Assembly (NCBI RefSeq): GCF_023159225.1
Contig: NC_063166.1
Coordinates: 42,463,149-42,527,148, forward strand
Direction of reading: 5' to 3'
DNA length: 64,000 nt
Source: Perognathus longimembris pacificus
Taxonomy: Eukaryota; Chordata; Mammalia; Rodentia; Heteromyidae
Part shown: one piece after another, positions 43,959 to 56,214 of the stretch
How the letters are laid out: the number at the start of each line of letters is the position of its first letter
How positions within the stretch are numbered: the stretch's first letter is position 1
Notes under the pieces: generated by a model
Database searches by the model: none
What the model was told of the DNA's origin: nothing
Seen by the model: only the letters and a program-made list of their open reading frames with translations
Program-made: the position numbers and the translations under genes

Positions 43959-44769
43959 ACAGTGATCTAGCAGTGGTTGTGTATCTTTATTAAACATAAA
44001 ACAATAAGAACTAATCTAAGGAGCAATAAGTTAGAGCTATGGAAGTAATAGAAACCTCAAGCTATCTGCAATAATGGGATATGAAAGTATCTGTAATGCC
44101 TACAGGAACTGTTAATTCTATTGTGGATTTCTGGCCTGCATTTATCACTGAAGGAAGTGTGAAATCTCACTCAGATGTTAGTGAAAATAAATATATTTTC
44201 CCATGCAAGTTTAGAAATCCTTGATTAGTCTTCAGGTTCCATAGGCTAAGAACTTCTGCTATAAAATGGTGATTTCAAATAACAGTAGCCTTCTCTGGTC
44301 AGAGTGAGTAGACAAGAAAGCACGTATTCCTTTATCCTTTAAATCAACTGTCCTAGAGTAACTCAGACAGTTGGCCTTGAGGGGCCTGGAGTACAGAATG
44401 AAGGGACAGTGCTCTACACAGACCACAACTCTTATTAACTTCAAATCTCAATTGCAGAGATCCGGACTACACACCTTTCTTCTTTTCCTCTTCCCATTAG
44501 GGTGCCCAGCAGAGGTTGCAGCAAATGGCACTGTGTCCATGGAGTTCACCCACTGGACCATGGACCATGAAGGTTTCTGACATGGTTTTCTCCATGCTGT
44601 GCTCAAGTTTGTGTTTTAAAGCAGGCTGAGATTCTCACCACTCCTGCTGCAATGTTCCAAGTCAAAGTGGTGCTCAGCCATCCTTGTCCAAGGCAAGCGG
44701 CATTCATTCTTGCCTGGACTGTAGTAGTCTCTAGACTGTTGCTGTTTTGTTAACCCTATTCCTTTATAC
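43959..44769. other. Unique sequence
   Basis: No repeat or gene recognised in about 0.8 kb. Confidence 0.4.
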
Positions 44770-44863
44770 AAGCAAATATGGCCTCTTATTTGCCTTTGTA
44801 TATGGCCCGTGGGCTAAAATAACTTGTAGTAGGAATTTATGTTAACTCTCTCTCTCTCTCACA

Positions 44864-44936
<73 letters not shown>

Positions 44937-45016
44937 TTTTTTTACTTGTCTCCTGGCCCATAAAACCTAAATGTTTATTATCTGGCCCTTTGTAGAAATG
45001 AACTACTAACTTCTGC
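44770..45016 (+). mobile_element. hAT-Charlie (MER1-group-like) fossil transposon
   Basis: The left part is tatggcctcttatttgcctttgtatatggcccgtgggctaa in two blocks. The right part is cctggcccataaaacctaaa, then tttattatctggccctttgtag. Both match the arms of MER1-type non-autonomous hAT elements as I remember them. The centre has been replaced by a (TC)n(AC)n microsatellite. Confidence 0.55.
44849..44934. repeat. (TC)n(AC)n compound microsatellite
   Basis: Two TC blocks alternate with two AC blocks. It lies inside the hAT-like fossil. Confidence 0.95.
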
Positions 45017-45273
45017 CATAGTGTATCAGGCACATCCTTCCAGGATACCTACAGCAATCTAGGCTATGCAAATGAGGGAGAAATCAACTCAGAGAATCTG
45101 TTATACAGGAATTGTAAGATAGGGATACCGTGAAACAACCCCATAATTAACAGCTGCAGGGAGATGCTACCTGTAATTAGAGGACAGAAGAGAAAGAAGT
45201 ATAACTTTCAGGCACAAAGAGCTATAGACATCTAGCATAGTCCAGGCAAAAGATGTCGCCCAAAGCAGTAAGT

Positions 45274-45482
45274 ACCAAGGCTTGAACTCAGGGCCTTGTG
45301 CTCTTGCTTGGCTTTCTCATTCAAGGCTGGACTTGAGCCACATTTCCAGTTCCAACTTTGTGCTGGTTAACTGGAGATAAGAATCCTTCAGCTATGTCTG
45401 CTTGGGCTGGCTTTGAACTTTGATCTTTAGATATTGGCCTCCTGAGTATCTATGATTATAAAGTTGTGCGTACCCAGTATAA
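45274..45482 (-). mobile_element. 7SL/B1-headed Geo SINE
   Basis: On the plus strand: ccaaggcttgaactcagggcc, ggttaactggagataagaatcc, ggctttgaactttgatc, ggcctcctgagtatct. The right half lacks its terminal part. Confidence 0.85.
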
Positions 45483-46613
45483 CACCCAGGTAGCTCAGTT
45501 CGGAGAACGTTAGCTAAAAACCCTGGATTCTTATCATCTTTCACTCCTGGTATCACATCGGTACCTCCTACCAACTGAAGCCAATCAGAACATTATTGTC
45601 CAAAATAATTGAGAAATGCAGATCCTGGCAAAACAGAACACAGTAGGAGAAGGGAAGGGCAGGAAATAGGCAACTCACCACAAAAGTGAAGCTAATACTT
45701 GCCTTTAAACACATCCATATAATGCCTGGAAATATGTGGTTAGTATTGTTATCTTCATTTGGGCCTTGAACTTGGGTTCCTGTGTTAGGTAATCCATGCT
45801 GACTACACAGGTGTGCAGAAGATGACATTGCACTTGGCCTGCAGTAAAGAAACGAGTTTAAGGACTGGATGAAATTTGCCCAGGCCCTAGCTTCCATCAA
45901 GTCCCATTCCCCCATCCAATTAAATCATTTTATACTACTTATCACAAGCCAGGAGGACGGTGAGATTAGGAGTTCCCTGGTATAAAATGTACTCCTGTTG
46001 GTTTGTGCAAATGGGTTTTTCCCATAGAAACCTGTGCATTATTAGAAAAATTCATTTTTGTCTGCTCATGTACATTTTTTTTCTTCTCTAGTGTGCCAAC
46101 CTCTAAAACCACAGGCATAACAGCTCAGCTTAACAAGCTTCCTCTTTTAAATGCCAGCCAATGAAATCAATGATGGGTGTAATAAGATGAAGAATGTAGC
46201 CAGTAAGGACAGTTTTTATCACTATAAATGTCATATGCAGGGATGGAAAGGTACCCAGGCTCTGTATGCATCATCAGCTCAGGATGCTATCTGAAGAGGA
46301 CCCCAGGAACTGGCTGATAGTGGGGCGCTGACAACATCCAGCCAATTGTGGCCTCCGATTCTGGCCAGGTAGACAGTGAGCTTCGGGAACAAGAGGCTTT
46401 AGAAGCCCATTTGTAGGTTATCCAAATGTCTGTGTCTTCCCTCTTCCGCCTTTTTACCTGACCTGACCTCTCTCCAAGTATCCTGTTAGGACTCAGGTGT
46501 AGCATGTGATGAAAACAAATAAATTCATAATTTTGTCTTATAGCCGACTTACCTCTAGCTCTGCTCTCCAACACGCTCCCCCCCTTCTCTATCTCTTTTT
46601 CTTTCTTTCTGTG
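45483..46613. other. Unique sequence
   Basis: About 1.1 kb with no recognised gene or repeat; a pyrimidine-rich run at 46581-46612 belongs to the tail of the next SINE. Confidence 0.4.
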
Positions 46614-46834
46614 CAGGTAATGGGGCCTGAACTCCGTACCTCAAACCCTTATTTGGCTTTTTCATTTAATGTTGTTACTCTTCCACTTGAGCCACAGCTC
46701 CAGTTTCAGCTCTTTACCAGTTAGTTGAAGATAAGAGCCTAACAGACTTTTCTGCCTGGACTGGCTTTGAACCATGATTATCAGATCTCAGTCTCCTTAG
46801 TAACTAAGATTACAGGTATAAACCACCAACCCTT
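46614..46834 (-). mobile_element. 7SL/B1-headed Geo SINE
   Basis: On the plus strand: aatggggcctgaactcc, ttccacttgagccacagctcc, tttctgcctggactggctttg, cagatctcagtctccttagtaac and attacaggtataaaccacca. Its tail is the T/C-rich stretch to the left. Confidence 0.85.
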
Positions 46835-47404
46835 TGTGAGTTAAGTTTTAAGTTCACAGCCAAAGCTATTTAGGTAAAATCAAAGATCGTATGTAGAAGT
46901 AAATTAATTCTTTCTACCCAGCTTCTATATTGATTCCCAAAACAATCTTCCACAAGAGTCTTTGAGAGCAGAACACATTTAAGATTGAATTCTAGGGAGC
47001 TAAGGTAGAAGGAAGAGTACTTTTGATCCTAATCTCATGTGGCTCAAACTTCAATTATTCTCAAAGTCTTAACATTTATGGTACCCAAATGCCACCTCTA
47101 CACTGACTGACTTAACATTGTGCTTTCAACTGACTTGCTTTTTTTCATTTAAATTCACTTTAAAGGAAACTTTATATTAGCTCATAAATGGGAAAGGAGT
47201 AGGACTTGCCCTAAATAAGAAGTAACCATGAAAACAAAATGAAGTTATTATGTGCTTCAGAAGACCCAAGATCTAAGGTCTACTTGCTGCATGAAAAAGA
47301 GAATTGACCAGTGTCAAGAGAGCAGTTAGAGATATACTGTGCAAAAATAAAATATTTTCTTTGAAAAATAAACAGAATGAAAGAGAAATGAAAAGGAAAT
47401 AGCA
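46835..47404. other. Unique sequence
   Basis: AT-rich, no gene or repeat recognised. Confidence 0.4.
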
Positions 47405-47612
47405 AGCCAGATGCAGGTGGCCCATGTCTCTAATCCTAGCTACTTGAGGGGCTGAGGTCTGAGGAGCACAGTTTGAAGCTAGCCCAGGCAGAAAAGTCTG
47501 TGAGTCTCTGATCTCCAATTAACCAGCAAAAAGCCAGAAGTAGAGTGTGGTTTGAGCAAAGAATCTAAGCAAAAGGACAAGACCCTGAGTTCAAGCACCA
47601 GTATTGGAATAA
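47405..47612 (+). mobile_element. 7SL/B1-headed Geo SINE
   Basis: Head gccagatgcaggtggccc, then ctaatcctagctacttgagg; linker gatctccaattaaccagc; right half shortened but with gagttcaagcaccag. The tail leads into the purine tract at 47633-47822. Confidence 0.85.
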
Positions 47613-47632
47613 AAAGAGAAAGACATACACAT

Positions 47633-47822
47633 GAAAGGAAAGGAGGGAGGGAGAGAGGGAGAGAGGGAGGGAGGGAGGGAGGGAGGGAGAAAGAAAGAGA
47701 TAGAGAGAACAAAAAGCAAGCAAGAAAGAAAGAGGAAGGAAGGAAGGAAGGAAGGAAGGAAGGAAGGAAGGAAGGAAGGAAGGAAGGAAGGGAGAGAAAA
47801 CAAAGCAAGAGAAGGAGGGCAG
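47633..47822. repeat. Purine tract at a SINE tail: (GGGA)n then (GGAA)n
   Basis: About 190 bp of purine-rich repeat with GGGA blocks, a GAAA part and about 16 GGAA units. It follows the SINE ending at 47612. Confidence 0.95.
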
Positions 47823-49569
47823 GAAGGCAATAAGGAATAGGTTCTTTCCTTGTGTGATTCAATGCTATTCATTACCATGCCCAATAGCTGCTAAACAATT
47901 TGTATAATATGTATGCAGGACCCCTGAAAAAATGAAAATATGGAGTCACGTTTAAAGTTTATTTATTTGAAGACAGTGATGTACAACATTAATCTAAGCA
48001 CAGGTCCCTTCTGAATGCAGGGCTTCACACTTCAATCCAGTCTTGATGGTATATTACCCAACGCTTTGTGTGCTAGAGGAAGCAAATACCCAATGCTTTG
48101 TGCACTAGAGGAGGTAAACATCCAAGAGAACGCATAGATATCAGCTCCCTGCAAGAAACTAAAGTTTTAGAATCCCAAAGAGAATCCAGGGAACATCATT
48201 GCTGCCTAGACTCTGATTACAGGGCCAATAATGTTTATCATACTGTTGAGAGCAACCACAAGAGAGTCAAGTCAGTACAAACATGAAGAATGTGGGTGGA
48301 GATGTTGCCTGGAACTGTGTGTCACTCAATTTTTTTTAAAAAACAGATCCCTTTTCCTTAAATATCCAAGGTAATATTTGAGAAATACATAGGATAGAGT
48401 GGTGTTATGACCCAACATATCTAACAGCATCCTCACAGGAAACACTAGTGTGCTTCATTAAGAAAGCAGTGTGCTTAATGAGGTTTGGATAGGGTTACAA
48501 GCACTAAAATGGACTATCACACACCAGGATGAACAACACAGGAAGCTGCTAGCATTCCTAGATAGCATGGGTAAGAGAAGGCAGTGGTTATGAAAGCTGG
48601 AAAGAGCTAAACCTATGGAGAAGGCTGGATCAACCTCTGCCCAGGGCCTCGGGTTGCATGAGCCCCACCTAGAATCAGAGGAAAAGGTCCTGGAGATATC
48701 CCTGAAATTGGCCTCCTGGGGTCCCAAGCATGGACAACAAGAAACAAAACAGGCAGGGAGGGCAATCAAAAACAAACAGCACCAGCAAACAGCTGGTGAC
48801 CAGGGTTTATAGGATAAAGGACGGGGGGCAGGGGAGGCTGTATGTGTTTGAGAGGTGGCTGGAAAAGTGAAGAATACACCCAGCTTATGCTGCCAGAGAC
48901 ACTGATCACATTGGAAACTTATTCCTCTCACTGACATAGGAAATTCAGAGGAAAGTCAGCAGAAGGGAAGAGTTCATACCTTCTATTTTGTCCATGCAAA
49001 AACATTCAGAGACAGAGGAAACCAGGACTGGCATTGTAGACCCAGAGGTCATGGATCTGTTTGAAGTAGGCAAGGCAGTGAGAAGAAAAGAAGGCTAGGG
49101 ACACAGGCCCAACAACATCATGTAAAAAGAGATTGGGAAGATGCGCTAAAGGAAACTAGAGTGGGCACATGGGATGAAAGAGACTCCAGTGAGTTTTAGA
49201 GACTGGGGCCTGTTAGACCAGGGTGGAGACATTTGGTTAGGATTGTTTCTGGAGGTATTGGATTTCTGGCCACTGTTCATGAAACTGTGAGATGGAATCC
49301 TATGTGGATGCTATGTGGCCATCACTCCCCTTTAGCCATGTTTTGTACTGTGTTCCCACCTTGCTCAGATATGAAGCAGCTGCACAATGCACCACTATGA
49401 CTTGCCTGCTGACAGAGTGCTCCTCAGTCTTCCTCAAGACAGGAAACAATTCCTCTTAACTCAGAGAAATCACCTCTAGCTTTCACCTCCATCCACTGCC
49501 AACTTCCCGGTGCAGACAGATTGGGTGGCATGGATATGCTTGTAGGGTTGGAGGTGCAAGAAAGAATGA
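47823..49569. other. Unique sequence
   Basis: About 1.7 kb with no recognised repeat or gene. The 159-codon frame at 48458-48937 minus has Cys/Ser-rich composition without domain signs and is not supported as coding. Confidence 0.4.
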
Positions 49570-49803
49570 CAGACAAGATGCCCATGGCTCATGCTTCAAA
49601 TCTAGCTACTCAGGAGTCTGAGATCTGAAGAGTCACAGTTTGACTCCATTCTAGACAAAAAGGTCTATGAGATTCCATTTCCCACGTAACCAGCAAAAAA
49701 TCAGATGAGAGGCATGACTCAAGTAGTAGAAGAATAGTAGAGTAGAGTGCAAGTTGGCCAAGCAAAGGCACTCAGTTCAAGCTCTGATACCACCAACAAA
49801 AAA
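49570..49803 (+). mobile_element. 7SL/B1-headed Geo SINE
   Basis: ccatggctcatgcttcaaatc, ctagctactcaggagtctgag, then gactcaagtagtag and agttcaagctctgataccacc. It is moderately diverged. Confidence 0.8.
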
Positions 49804-49816
49804 GGACAGAAAGACT

Positions 49817-50730
49817 CTTTTAAAAAAAATTATTGTCATGGTGAAGTACAGTTACATACATAAGGTAGTGAGTACATTTATTATCCAACTTGTTACCTCC
49901 TCTCTCATTTTCTCCCACCTTCCCTCCTCCCCAAATCTATCTCCTGAGTTGCAGCTAGTTTACATCATATTGTCTTGTAAGTATTGTTGTTGCATTGGTT
50001 TCCCTTTTACCCTTTGTCTCACCATTTTAATATTCCCCTTCCCTTTCCTAATTCAGACAGATATATACATAAATATATATGTGTGTGTATATATGTATAT
50101 ATATACATATATATATATATAAACAGTGACAACAGAGGCTAAATCATAGGGAAGGTAAACAGAAGAAAAAAATAATTTCACATAGCACCTTGAAAATAAC
50201 AACATCATTGATAAACCACTTGTTTCCATATTTTGGAGACCATTTCTCTTAGCATCATCTTATGTGATCATATGTCCCTAACTATTGAGCTATTGCAATC
50301 ATCTGCTAGGACTATCCTCAACATATACTAATTATTACCAATAAGGGAGACCATAGAGTTTATGTTACTTTGTGTCTGGCTCACTTCACTTCAGTATGAT
50401 TTTTCTAAGTCTTGTCATTTTCTTACGAATGAGGCAATGTCATTCTTTCTGATAGAAGCATAGAATTCTGTTGTGTATATATACTCCACAATTTCTCAAT
50501 CCATTCATCTACTGAAGGCATCTGGGTTGGTCCCATATCTTAGCTATGGTAAATAATGCTACTATGAACATGATTGTGCTGGTAGCTTTAGTATGGCCTT
50601 GTTTGTGATCCTGGGTAAATGTCCAGAAGTAGGGTGGCTGGGTCATAGAGGAACTCTATGTTTAGCCTTTTGAAGAACCTCCATACTGCTTTCCGGAGTG
50701 GTTTACACTCCCACCAATAGTGAAAATGAT
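49817..50730 (-). mobile_element. 5'-truncated L1, family A type
   Basis: The 3' end is at 49817 (A-rich tail on the minus strand). The 3' UTR contains a TA/TG microsatellite at 50076-50121. From about 50340 upward the ORF2 C-terminus is readable: the frame ending in 50588-50818 shows HYWWECKPLRKAVWRFFKRLNIE and YDPAT. It is more diverged than the copy at 27341-28268. Confidence 0.85.
50076..50121. repeat. (TG)n/(TA)n microsatellite
   Basis: tatatgtgtgtgtatatatg followed by TA repeats, within the L1 3' UTR. Confidence 0.85.
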
Positions 50731-51029
50731 GTGATGGAAACTTCCACAGTAGTACACTCTCTATGTACCTGTGATAACTTCCACTGGCTCCATCTGGAGT
50801 CCCAGAGACTTCCACCATACTTGCTGTAGTTCTTCTCTTTAAAGGAAAGAGGTAAATACTTAGTCAGTGAGTAAACTGAAGCAGAACCACCACAACGTTG
50901 GAGTCCCTTTTCCCCCACCCAGTCATGAAAGAACAGTCCTCTTCCCACCCTCACAGCACAGTGCTGGATCTAGGGCTAGCCTTTTTCTGGCCTGGAAGTT
51001 TGCAGTGGATGTTGAATGAGGGGGATCAT
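50731..51029. other. Unique sequence
   Basis: No gene or repeat recognised. Confidence 0.4.
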
Positions 51030-51140
51030 CTGAGTGTCCTTGGGCAAGCTATTAGCCTCTCAGAACCTCCTGTTATTTCATCTCTAAGTCAGAACAAAAG
51101 CATCTACTCAGCAGAGCTGAGTGAAAAGTGGATGACATTC
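51030..51140 (+). repeat. MIR-like SINE fossil
   Basis: gagtgtccttgggcaagctatt, then agcctctcagaacctcc and tttcatctctaagtcag follow the order of the MIR core (gaccttgggcaagt, aacctctctgagcctc, tttcctcatctgtaa). Confidence 0.55.
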
Positions 51141-51474
51141 TGTTCATTCCATGCCTCCATCTGAGAAGGTGGCAGAGTGAACATTTCCAGAATGAATGTG
51201 CATAGTTTAACATTACTGTCTCTCTCCACCTCAGTATAAAGGGGAGAACTACAGATAGCCATATATCACCTAAAGAAAGAAAGTGGTACAATAGAGAATA
51301 CTGAGCATGTCTGCGGGCATCCATCTTTCAGCTACAAGAAATTAAGGCCCAGTGACCATTCTGAATTCCACCTTTTCTATCACAAACCAGATAACTATTG
51401 TTTCTCATCTCACACGTTGCCAAGGCCTAACAAAGATCCAAAATGTAGAAGTTGCCAATTCTAATGTTTTGTTT
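51141..51474. other. Unique sequence
   Basis: No gene or repeat recognised. Confidence 0.4.
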
Positions 51475-51733
51475 CCAGGTACCAGTGGCTCATACCTGTA
51501 ATCCTAGTTACTTAAAAGAAGCTGAGATTTGAGGATCATAGTTCAAAGGCAGCATGTAGAGACAACTCAGACTGTTATCTCCAATTAACCAGCAAATATC
51601 CTGAACTGGAGGTGTGGCTCAAGTGGTTGTGTGCCAGCCTTGAATGAGAAAGCAAATGGAGAGCACAAACCCTGAGTTTAAGCCCCCATTACCAACACAC
51701 ACACAACACACATAAAAATAAATAAAATTACAT
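51475..51733 (+). mobile_element. 7SL/B1-headed Geo SINE
   Basis: Head ggtaccagtggctcatacc, then tgtaatcctagttactta; right half ggaggtgtggctcaagtgg and gagtttaagcccccattacc. The tail is (CA)- and (TAAA)-like. Confidence 0.88.
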
Positions 51734-52295
51734 TAAAATTAAAATGTTATTATTGCAATCATAATCTCCCCAGCAGGTACAGCCCATCCATGGGCCAACA
51801 GTGTCCCATTGCTGCAAGGAGCACAAGGTATTGTCACCTTGAGGTGAATATCATTGAAGATAGTGTGTGATTAATATCAGAGACACAGAGCAGCTGCTCA
51901 GGGTGAGCTGTGTGTGCAGGCAGAGTTGAGAACTGGACTGCTAATTTATTTATGTGCGGGAAAGCAATTAGGACTTGGGCATCTGTTCTTTGGAGATCCC
52001 TGTGCACCAGACCTTAGAGTAGAGTTCTGGAGAAACCACAGCATTTTCCTGCTACTAACCCCTTCCTTCACATTGGCTCAGACTTCAGTCTCTTCCTATG
52101 CCACGCAGGTCAGGTTTGTGCCCCAGTTCCTTCTCTGTTCCCTTCTGCAGACCAACCCAAATTATATGACAAGCAATTGACAAAAGTGCTGCAGGGAAAA
52201 CAGGCTTGAAAACTAAGGTGGGGGAGGTTCTAAAGAACTTCCAGAATTCTTTCCAGCCATCAATTAATGAGTCCCTACAACAACCAGGAAAGTAG
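51734..52295. other. Unique sequence
   Basis: No gene or repeat recognised. Confidence 0.4.
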
Positions 52296-52432
52296 GTCAA
52301 TATTACCATCCGTACATACTTCCTGGATGAGAAAATAGGCTTAGGAAGAATGGCTTGCCCAAGGCTAACTGGCGGATTGAAAGAGCTGAAGCAGAATTAG
52401 ATGGAAGAGTTTCTGACTCAGAATCCTTGGCC
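52296..52432 (-). repeat. MIR-like SINE fossil
   Basis: atgagaaaataggcttaggaag, then tggcttgcccaaggctaactgg and gactcagaatccttgg match the reverse MIR order (gaggaaactgaggctcag, gacttgcccaaggtcac, gactccagagcc). Confidence 0.6.
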
Positions 52433-52617
52433 AACTGCGTCCTCACTTAGCATGGAGAAGGTGATCGATAAATGAGGCAAACTCACTGACAGACTCCTAA
52501 AGTACTACATTAATCACCTCCTGGGAACAGTGGCAAATTCTGGGGCTCAACTCAGATCCAAAAGCCAGAAGTTGTTTATGTTATTTTATATTATGTTCAT
52601 CATGTTATTTACTTACC
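52433..52617. other. Unique sequence
   Basis: No gene or repeat recognised. Confidence 0.4.
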
Positions 52618-52855
52618 TAGTTTTTGTGCCAGTGTTGGGGCTTGAAATTAGGGCCTGGGTACTATCCCTAAGCTATTTTGCTTAAGGTGCTCTACCATTT
52701 GAGCCACACCTCCACTTTGGGCTTTTTGCTAGTTAATTTGGAGATAAGGGTCTCATAGATTTTTTTTTCTGCCTGGGCTGACTTCAAATCAGGACTCTCA
52801 AATCACAGCCTCCCGAGTAGCTAAGATTACAGTATGAACAACTGGAGCCTGGCAG
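52618..52855 (-). mobile_element. 7SL/B1-headed Geo SINE
   Basis: On the plus strand: gtgccagtgttggggcttgaa, ctaccatttgagccacacctcc, ttctgcctgggctgac, aatcacagcctcccgagtagct. It is nearly full-length. Confidence 0.88.
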
Positions 52856-53282
52856 AATTTTTTGTTTGTTTGCTTGTAAATGAATAACTGATAGAAAGAA
52901 AGATGATATGGTAACTTGGTCTTTACAATGGACATTGTTTTGACTATCAAACATCTAAATCACACATGCCAGGAGACAAAGAAATGGTGAGCAGCGGCTA
53001 CCTATCCTTCTCTCCCCTCACACCTCCCTCCCTGGAAGCCAAATTAGCTCCCAGTTCATGTCTCAGGGGAGGCTGGAGACTGTATACTACAGAGGGAGGG
53101 CACAGCCAGGGGTCCAAGTTTTTGGACACCACAAAGAAGTCCATTGGCTGTAGGCATTATGCTCAGTGGCACAGATTTTACAAGATTATTTCTATGGCAA
53201 GTCTCTGTCTTTTACTTCCCATATCCCCACCTCAGTTTCTGTGTGCCAGTTTCCCTACCCATTCCATAAGCACGTTGTGCTT
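52856..53282. other. Unique sequence
   Basis: No gene or repeat recognised. Confidence 0.4.
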
Positions 53283-53614
<332 letters not shown>

Positions 53615-53828
53615 TTCTGTGCTGGTATTGGGACTTTATCTCACATTAGTGCATAGCTTTTCTGTTCAAGGTTGACACTCTACCACTTGAGCCACACCTT
53701 CACTTCTGGCTTTTTGTTGGTTAATTCAAAATTAAGAATCTCATTGACATTTCTGCTCATGGTTGGCTTTGAATCTAGATCATCAGATCTCAGCATCCTT
53801 AGTTGTTAGTAACCACCAACGCCAGCTT
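53615..53828 (-). mobile_element. 7SL/B1-headed Geo SINE
   Basis: On the plus strand: gtgctggtattgggactt, ctaccacttgagccacacc, ctggctttttgttggttaattc, cagatctcagcatccttagttg. Its tail is the pyrimidine tract to the left. Confidence 0.85.
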
Positions 53829-53929
53829 CCTCATGCCTATGCCAGCTGTATGTTCTTCTGTTTGTCACCTGGCAAGTACAACTTTCAACCTAGAAATGTA
53901 AGCACACACCAAGGCAAATGGCAGTTAGC

Positions 53930-54450
53930 AGCTACAGATTCCTATACATTGCTGGTTAGAGGGTAAATGGGTAAGTCATGTCAGAGAGGGCAATAGAGCT
54001 ATAATTATCATGTGCCCTATGGCCCAGCTTTCTACCTGGGGATATTGATCCCACAGATACAGAGTTGCAAAAATGACTTACATGCAAAGCTGATCATCTG
54101 TGTGCCTGCTCATTCACTGCCGTGGCATTAGTAACAGCAAAATACTTGAAAGGCTCCAAGGATCCCTCAATAGAGGACTGATTGGATAAATTATAGTATA
54201 CAACACGATAGGAAGTTGGCAAGTTCTTTTCTTAAGCTATGGGTTGATATGGAAATGTTTCCCTAGTATTCCAGTGAGTAAAAAACAAAGCAAGCAAACA
54301 AAAATAAATCATAGGTTTACAACAGTGCATATACTAGGCCATCTTTTATAAAATAGAAAAAAATAAGAATCTACATTTAATATTTCTTAAATACACAAAA
54401 GGCCACTCAAGCAGGTTGAAGAAGAAGCAGAAAGAAAAAAAAAACTAGTG
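53930..54450 (+). mobile_element. Old L1 ORF2/3' fragment (L1M-like)
   Basis: ttgctggttagagggtaaat, ctatggcccagctttctacc, gatcatctgtgtgcctgctcat, ggactgattggataaattat, gtgagtaaaaaacaaagc follow the order of the ORF2 end in old mammalian L1s (trial: gacccagcaattcc, gaatggataaat). It is diverged and has no open frame. Confidence 0.6.
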
Positions 54451-54784
54451 TTTTACTGTTGGAGGAGAGGGAATGTGAAGATGAAATAAGGGGAGAGAGG
54501 GTTACAACTTGGAAAGTCTGTACTATGCAGCTTTTTTATGATTTGGGATTTTAAATTATGTCAACGTGTGCCTATTCAAAGATAATTTTACAACATGCCA
54601 CCTCAAAGAGAGGGCTTTAACCACATCTGACCATATCTGTTTCCTGCCCCCCACTACTATACCCACTGGCACAGCCAGTAGACAGGGCAAGATGGTTGAT
54701 GGCAGCCCTTGGCTATCAGACCCCAGGAACTGCAGAAGGCTTTGTCAGACTTGTGTCTGAAAGATGACTCCTACACAGAAAAAA
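54451..54784. other. Unique sequence
   Basis: No gene or clear repeat; possibly the continuation of the old L1 3' UTR. Confidence 0.35.
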
Positions 54785-54890
54785 TGGAAGCTAGCCCAGG
54801 TCTGGAAGTATAGCTCAGTGTCAGAACTTAGTATATACAAGAACCTGATTTTGTTACCTGGCACACTCCTTCAACAACGACAAAAAAAAA
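54785..54890 (+). mobile_element. Diverged ID-like SINE monomer
   Basis: ctggaagtatagctcagtgtcag, then ttgttacctggcac and an A-rich tail with (GAATA)-like units. The A box is recognisable; the B box is eroded. Confidence 0.5.
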
Positions 54891-55734
54891 AGGAAATAGA
54901 ATAGAACAGAACAGAACAGAATAGAATCAAATTGAATAGAATAGAAAGATAGTATCAAATAAGTAATCAAATCTGGCCTAAACTCTTGAGAAAAAAATAC
55001 ATAGCTTGCTGGAAGCCAGGTGAAATTGTTTCTTTCTAATATAGGAGAATACAGAATTTCATAATGTTCTTTGATTTGTGGAATGCAAAGAAATTGAATT
55101 TAAGAGTACACACTCTTAAGAGGTAGGCTCTTCAATTCACACAATTCCTCCTCAGAGACACCATCTGCACAAACATGGAAAACAGTACATTGTGCATGGG
55201 TTTGGAGAAAATACAGGGTACTGGCAAATTATTTGCATCAGTGAAGTATGTCTGGTGTGATTATTCCACAAACATTGTCTAATAAAGAGATCTGAGCATT
55301 CCTGCCTACAGGTCCACAGATCAAACTCCAACCAAGGTCCCTAAGATAAAATGGACTTATTTATCCTCTAAGCCATCTACTTGAAAATCAATAATATTTC
55401 AAATTTAATGAGTTGTAAGACAAGTAAATTAGAGTTTAGAGTAAGCAATATTGATTAGATTATTCTGTCAACTGGAACCCATAACTTTATTCTGTAATTA
55501 AGTATTCCATATAAGGTCCAATCTGCTCAATTGCCAGTTGCTTTCCTGGGGAGATCAGAGTGTTGCCTATTTCTGAAATGAAAATCTGTTCCATCTGAGC
55601 CTGGGCGTCACCACTCTTCCTCCTGGCTGCAGCAGCAACCATGATCTGTAGCTTTCCTCCAGCACTAATCACCCTTGCTCTAATTACTCTGGCAGATTTG
55701 AACATCAAATGAAAAATGATTGCTTAAAAAAAAA
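54891..55734. other. Unique sequence with an unidentified 73-codon frame
   Basis: The minus-strand frame at 55487-55708 reads a moderately complex peptide (SARVIRARVISAGGKLQIMV, then AAAARRKSGDAQAQMEQIF) that I do not recognise. No exon borders, poly(A) tail or relatives in the window support it. The rest shows nothing. Confidence 0.25.
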
Positions 55735-55977
55735 GCACCAGGCATAAGGTGGCTTACACCTGTAATCCTAGCTATTCAGGAGGCTGAGATCTGAGAATCG
55801 TGGTTCAAAGCTAGCCTGGGAAGGAGAAGCCCATGAGATTCTTATCTCCAATCACCAGAAAACCAGAAGTGGTGCTGTGGCTCAAGTACTAGAGTGCTAG
55901 CCTTGAGCTGAAGAGCTCAGGGGCAGCGCCCAGGCCCATAGTTCAAGCCCCATGACATCCCTCCCCCGCAAAAAAAA
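55735..55977 (+). mobile_element. 7SL/B1-headed Geo SINE, near consensus
   Basis: ggtggcttacacctgtaatcctag, caggaggctgagatctgagaatc, cttatctccaatcacc, gtggtgctgtggctcaagtactagag, ccttgagctgaagagctcagg, gttcaagccccatgac. It shows both halves well: a 7SL-like head of about 130 bp and a Geo-like half of about 100 bp. Confidence 0.92.
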
Positions 55978-56214
55978 GCCAAGTGCTGGTGGCTCATACA
56001 TATAATCTTAGCACCTTGGGAGACAGAGATCTAAGGATTGTGGTTCAAAGCCAGCCTGGACAGAAAAGTCCCTGAGATTCTTATCTCCAATTAACTAGCA
56101 AAAAGTTGGAAGTGGAGATACAGCTAAAGTGATAGATCTCCAGGCTTGAGAAGCCAAGGGTGAGCACAAGGTCCTGAATTCAAGCCCCAGAACCAACCAA
56201 CACACACACACACA

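Noticed and set aside
47479..47884. 127-codon frame and neighbours
   Set aside because: Translation of a SINE and a (GGAA)n tract.
48458..48937. 159-codon minus frame
   Set aside because: Irregular Cys/Ser-rich composition, no domain, no splice or tail evidence.
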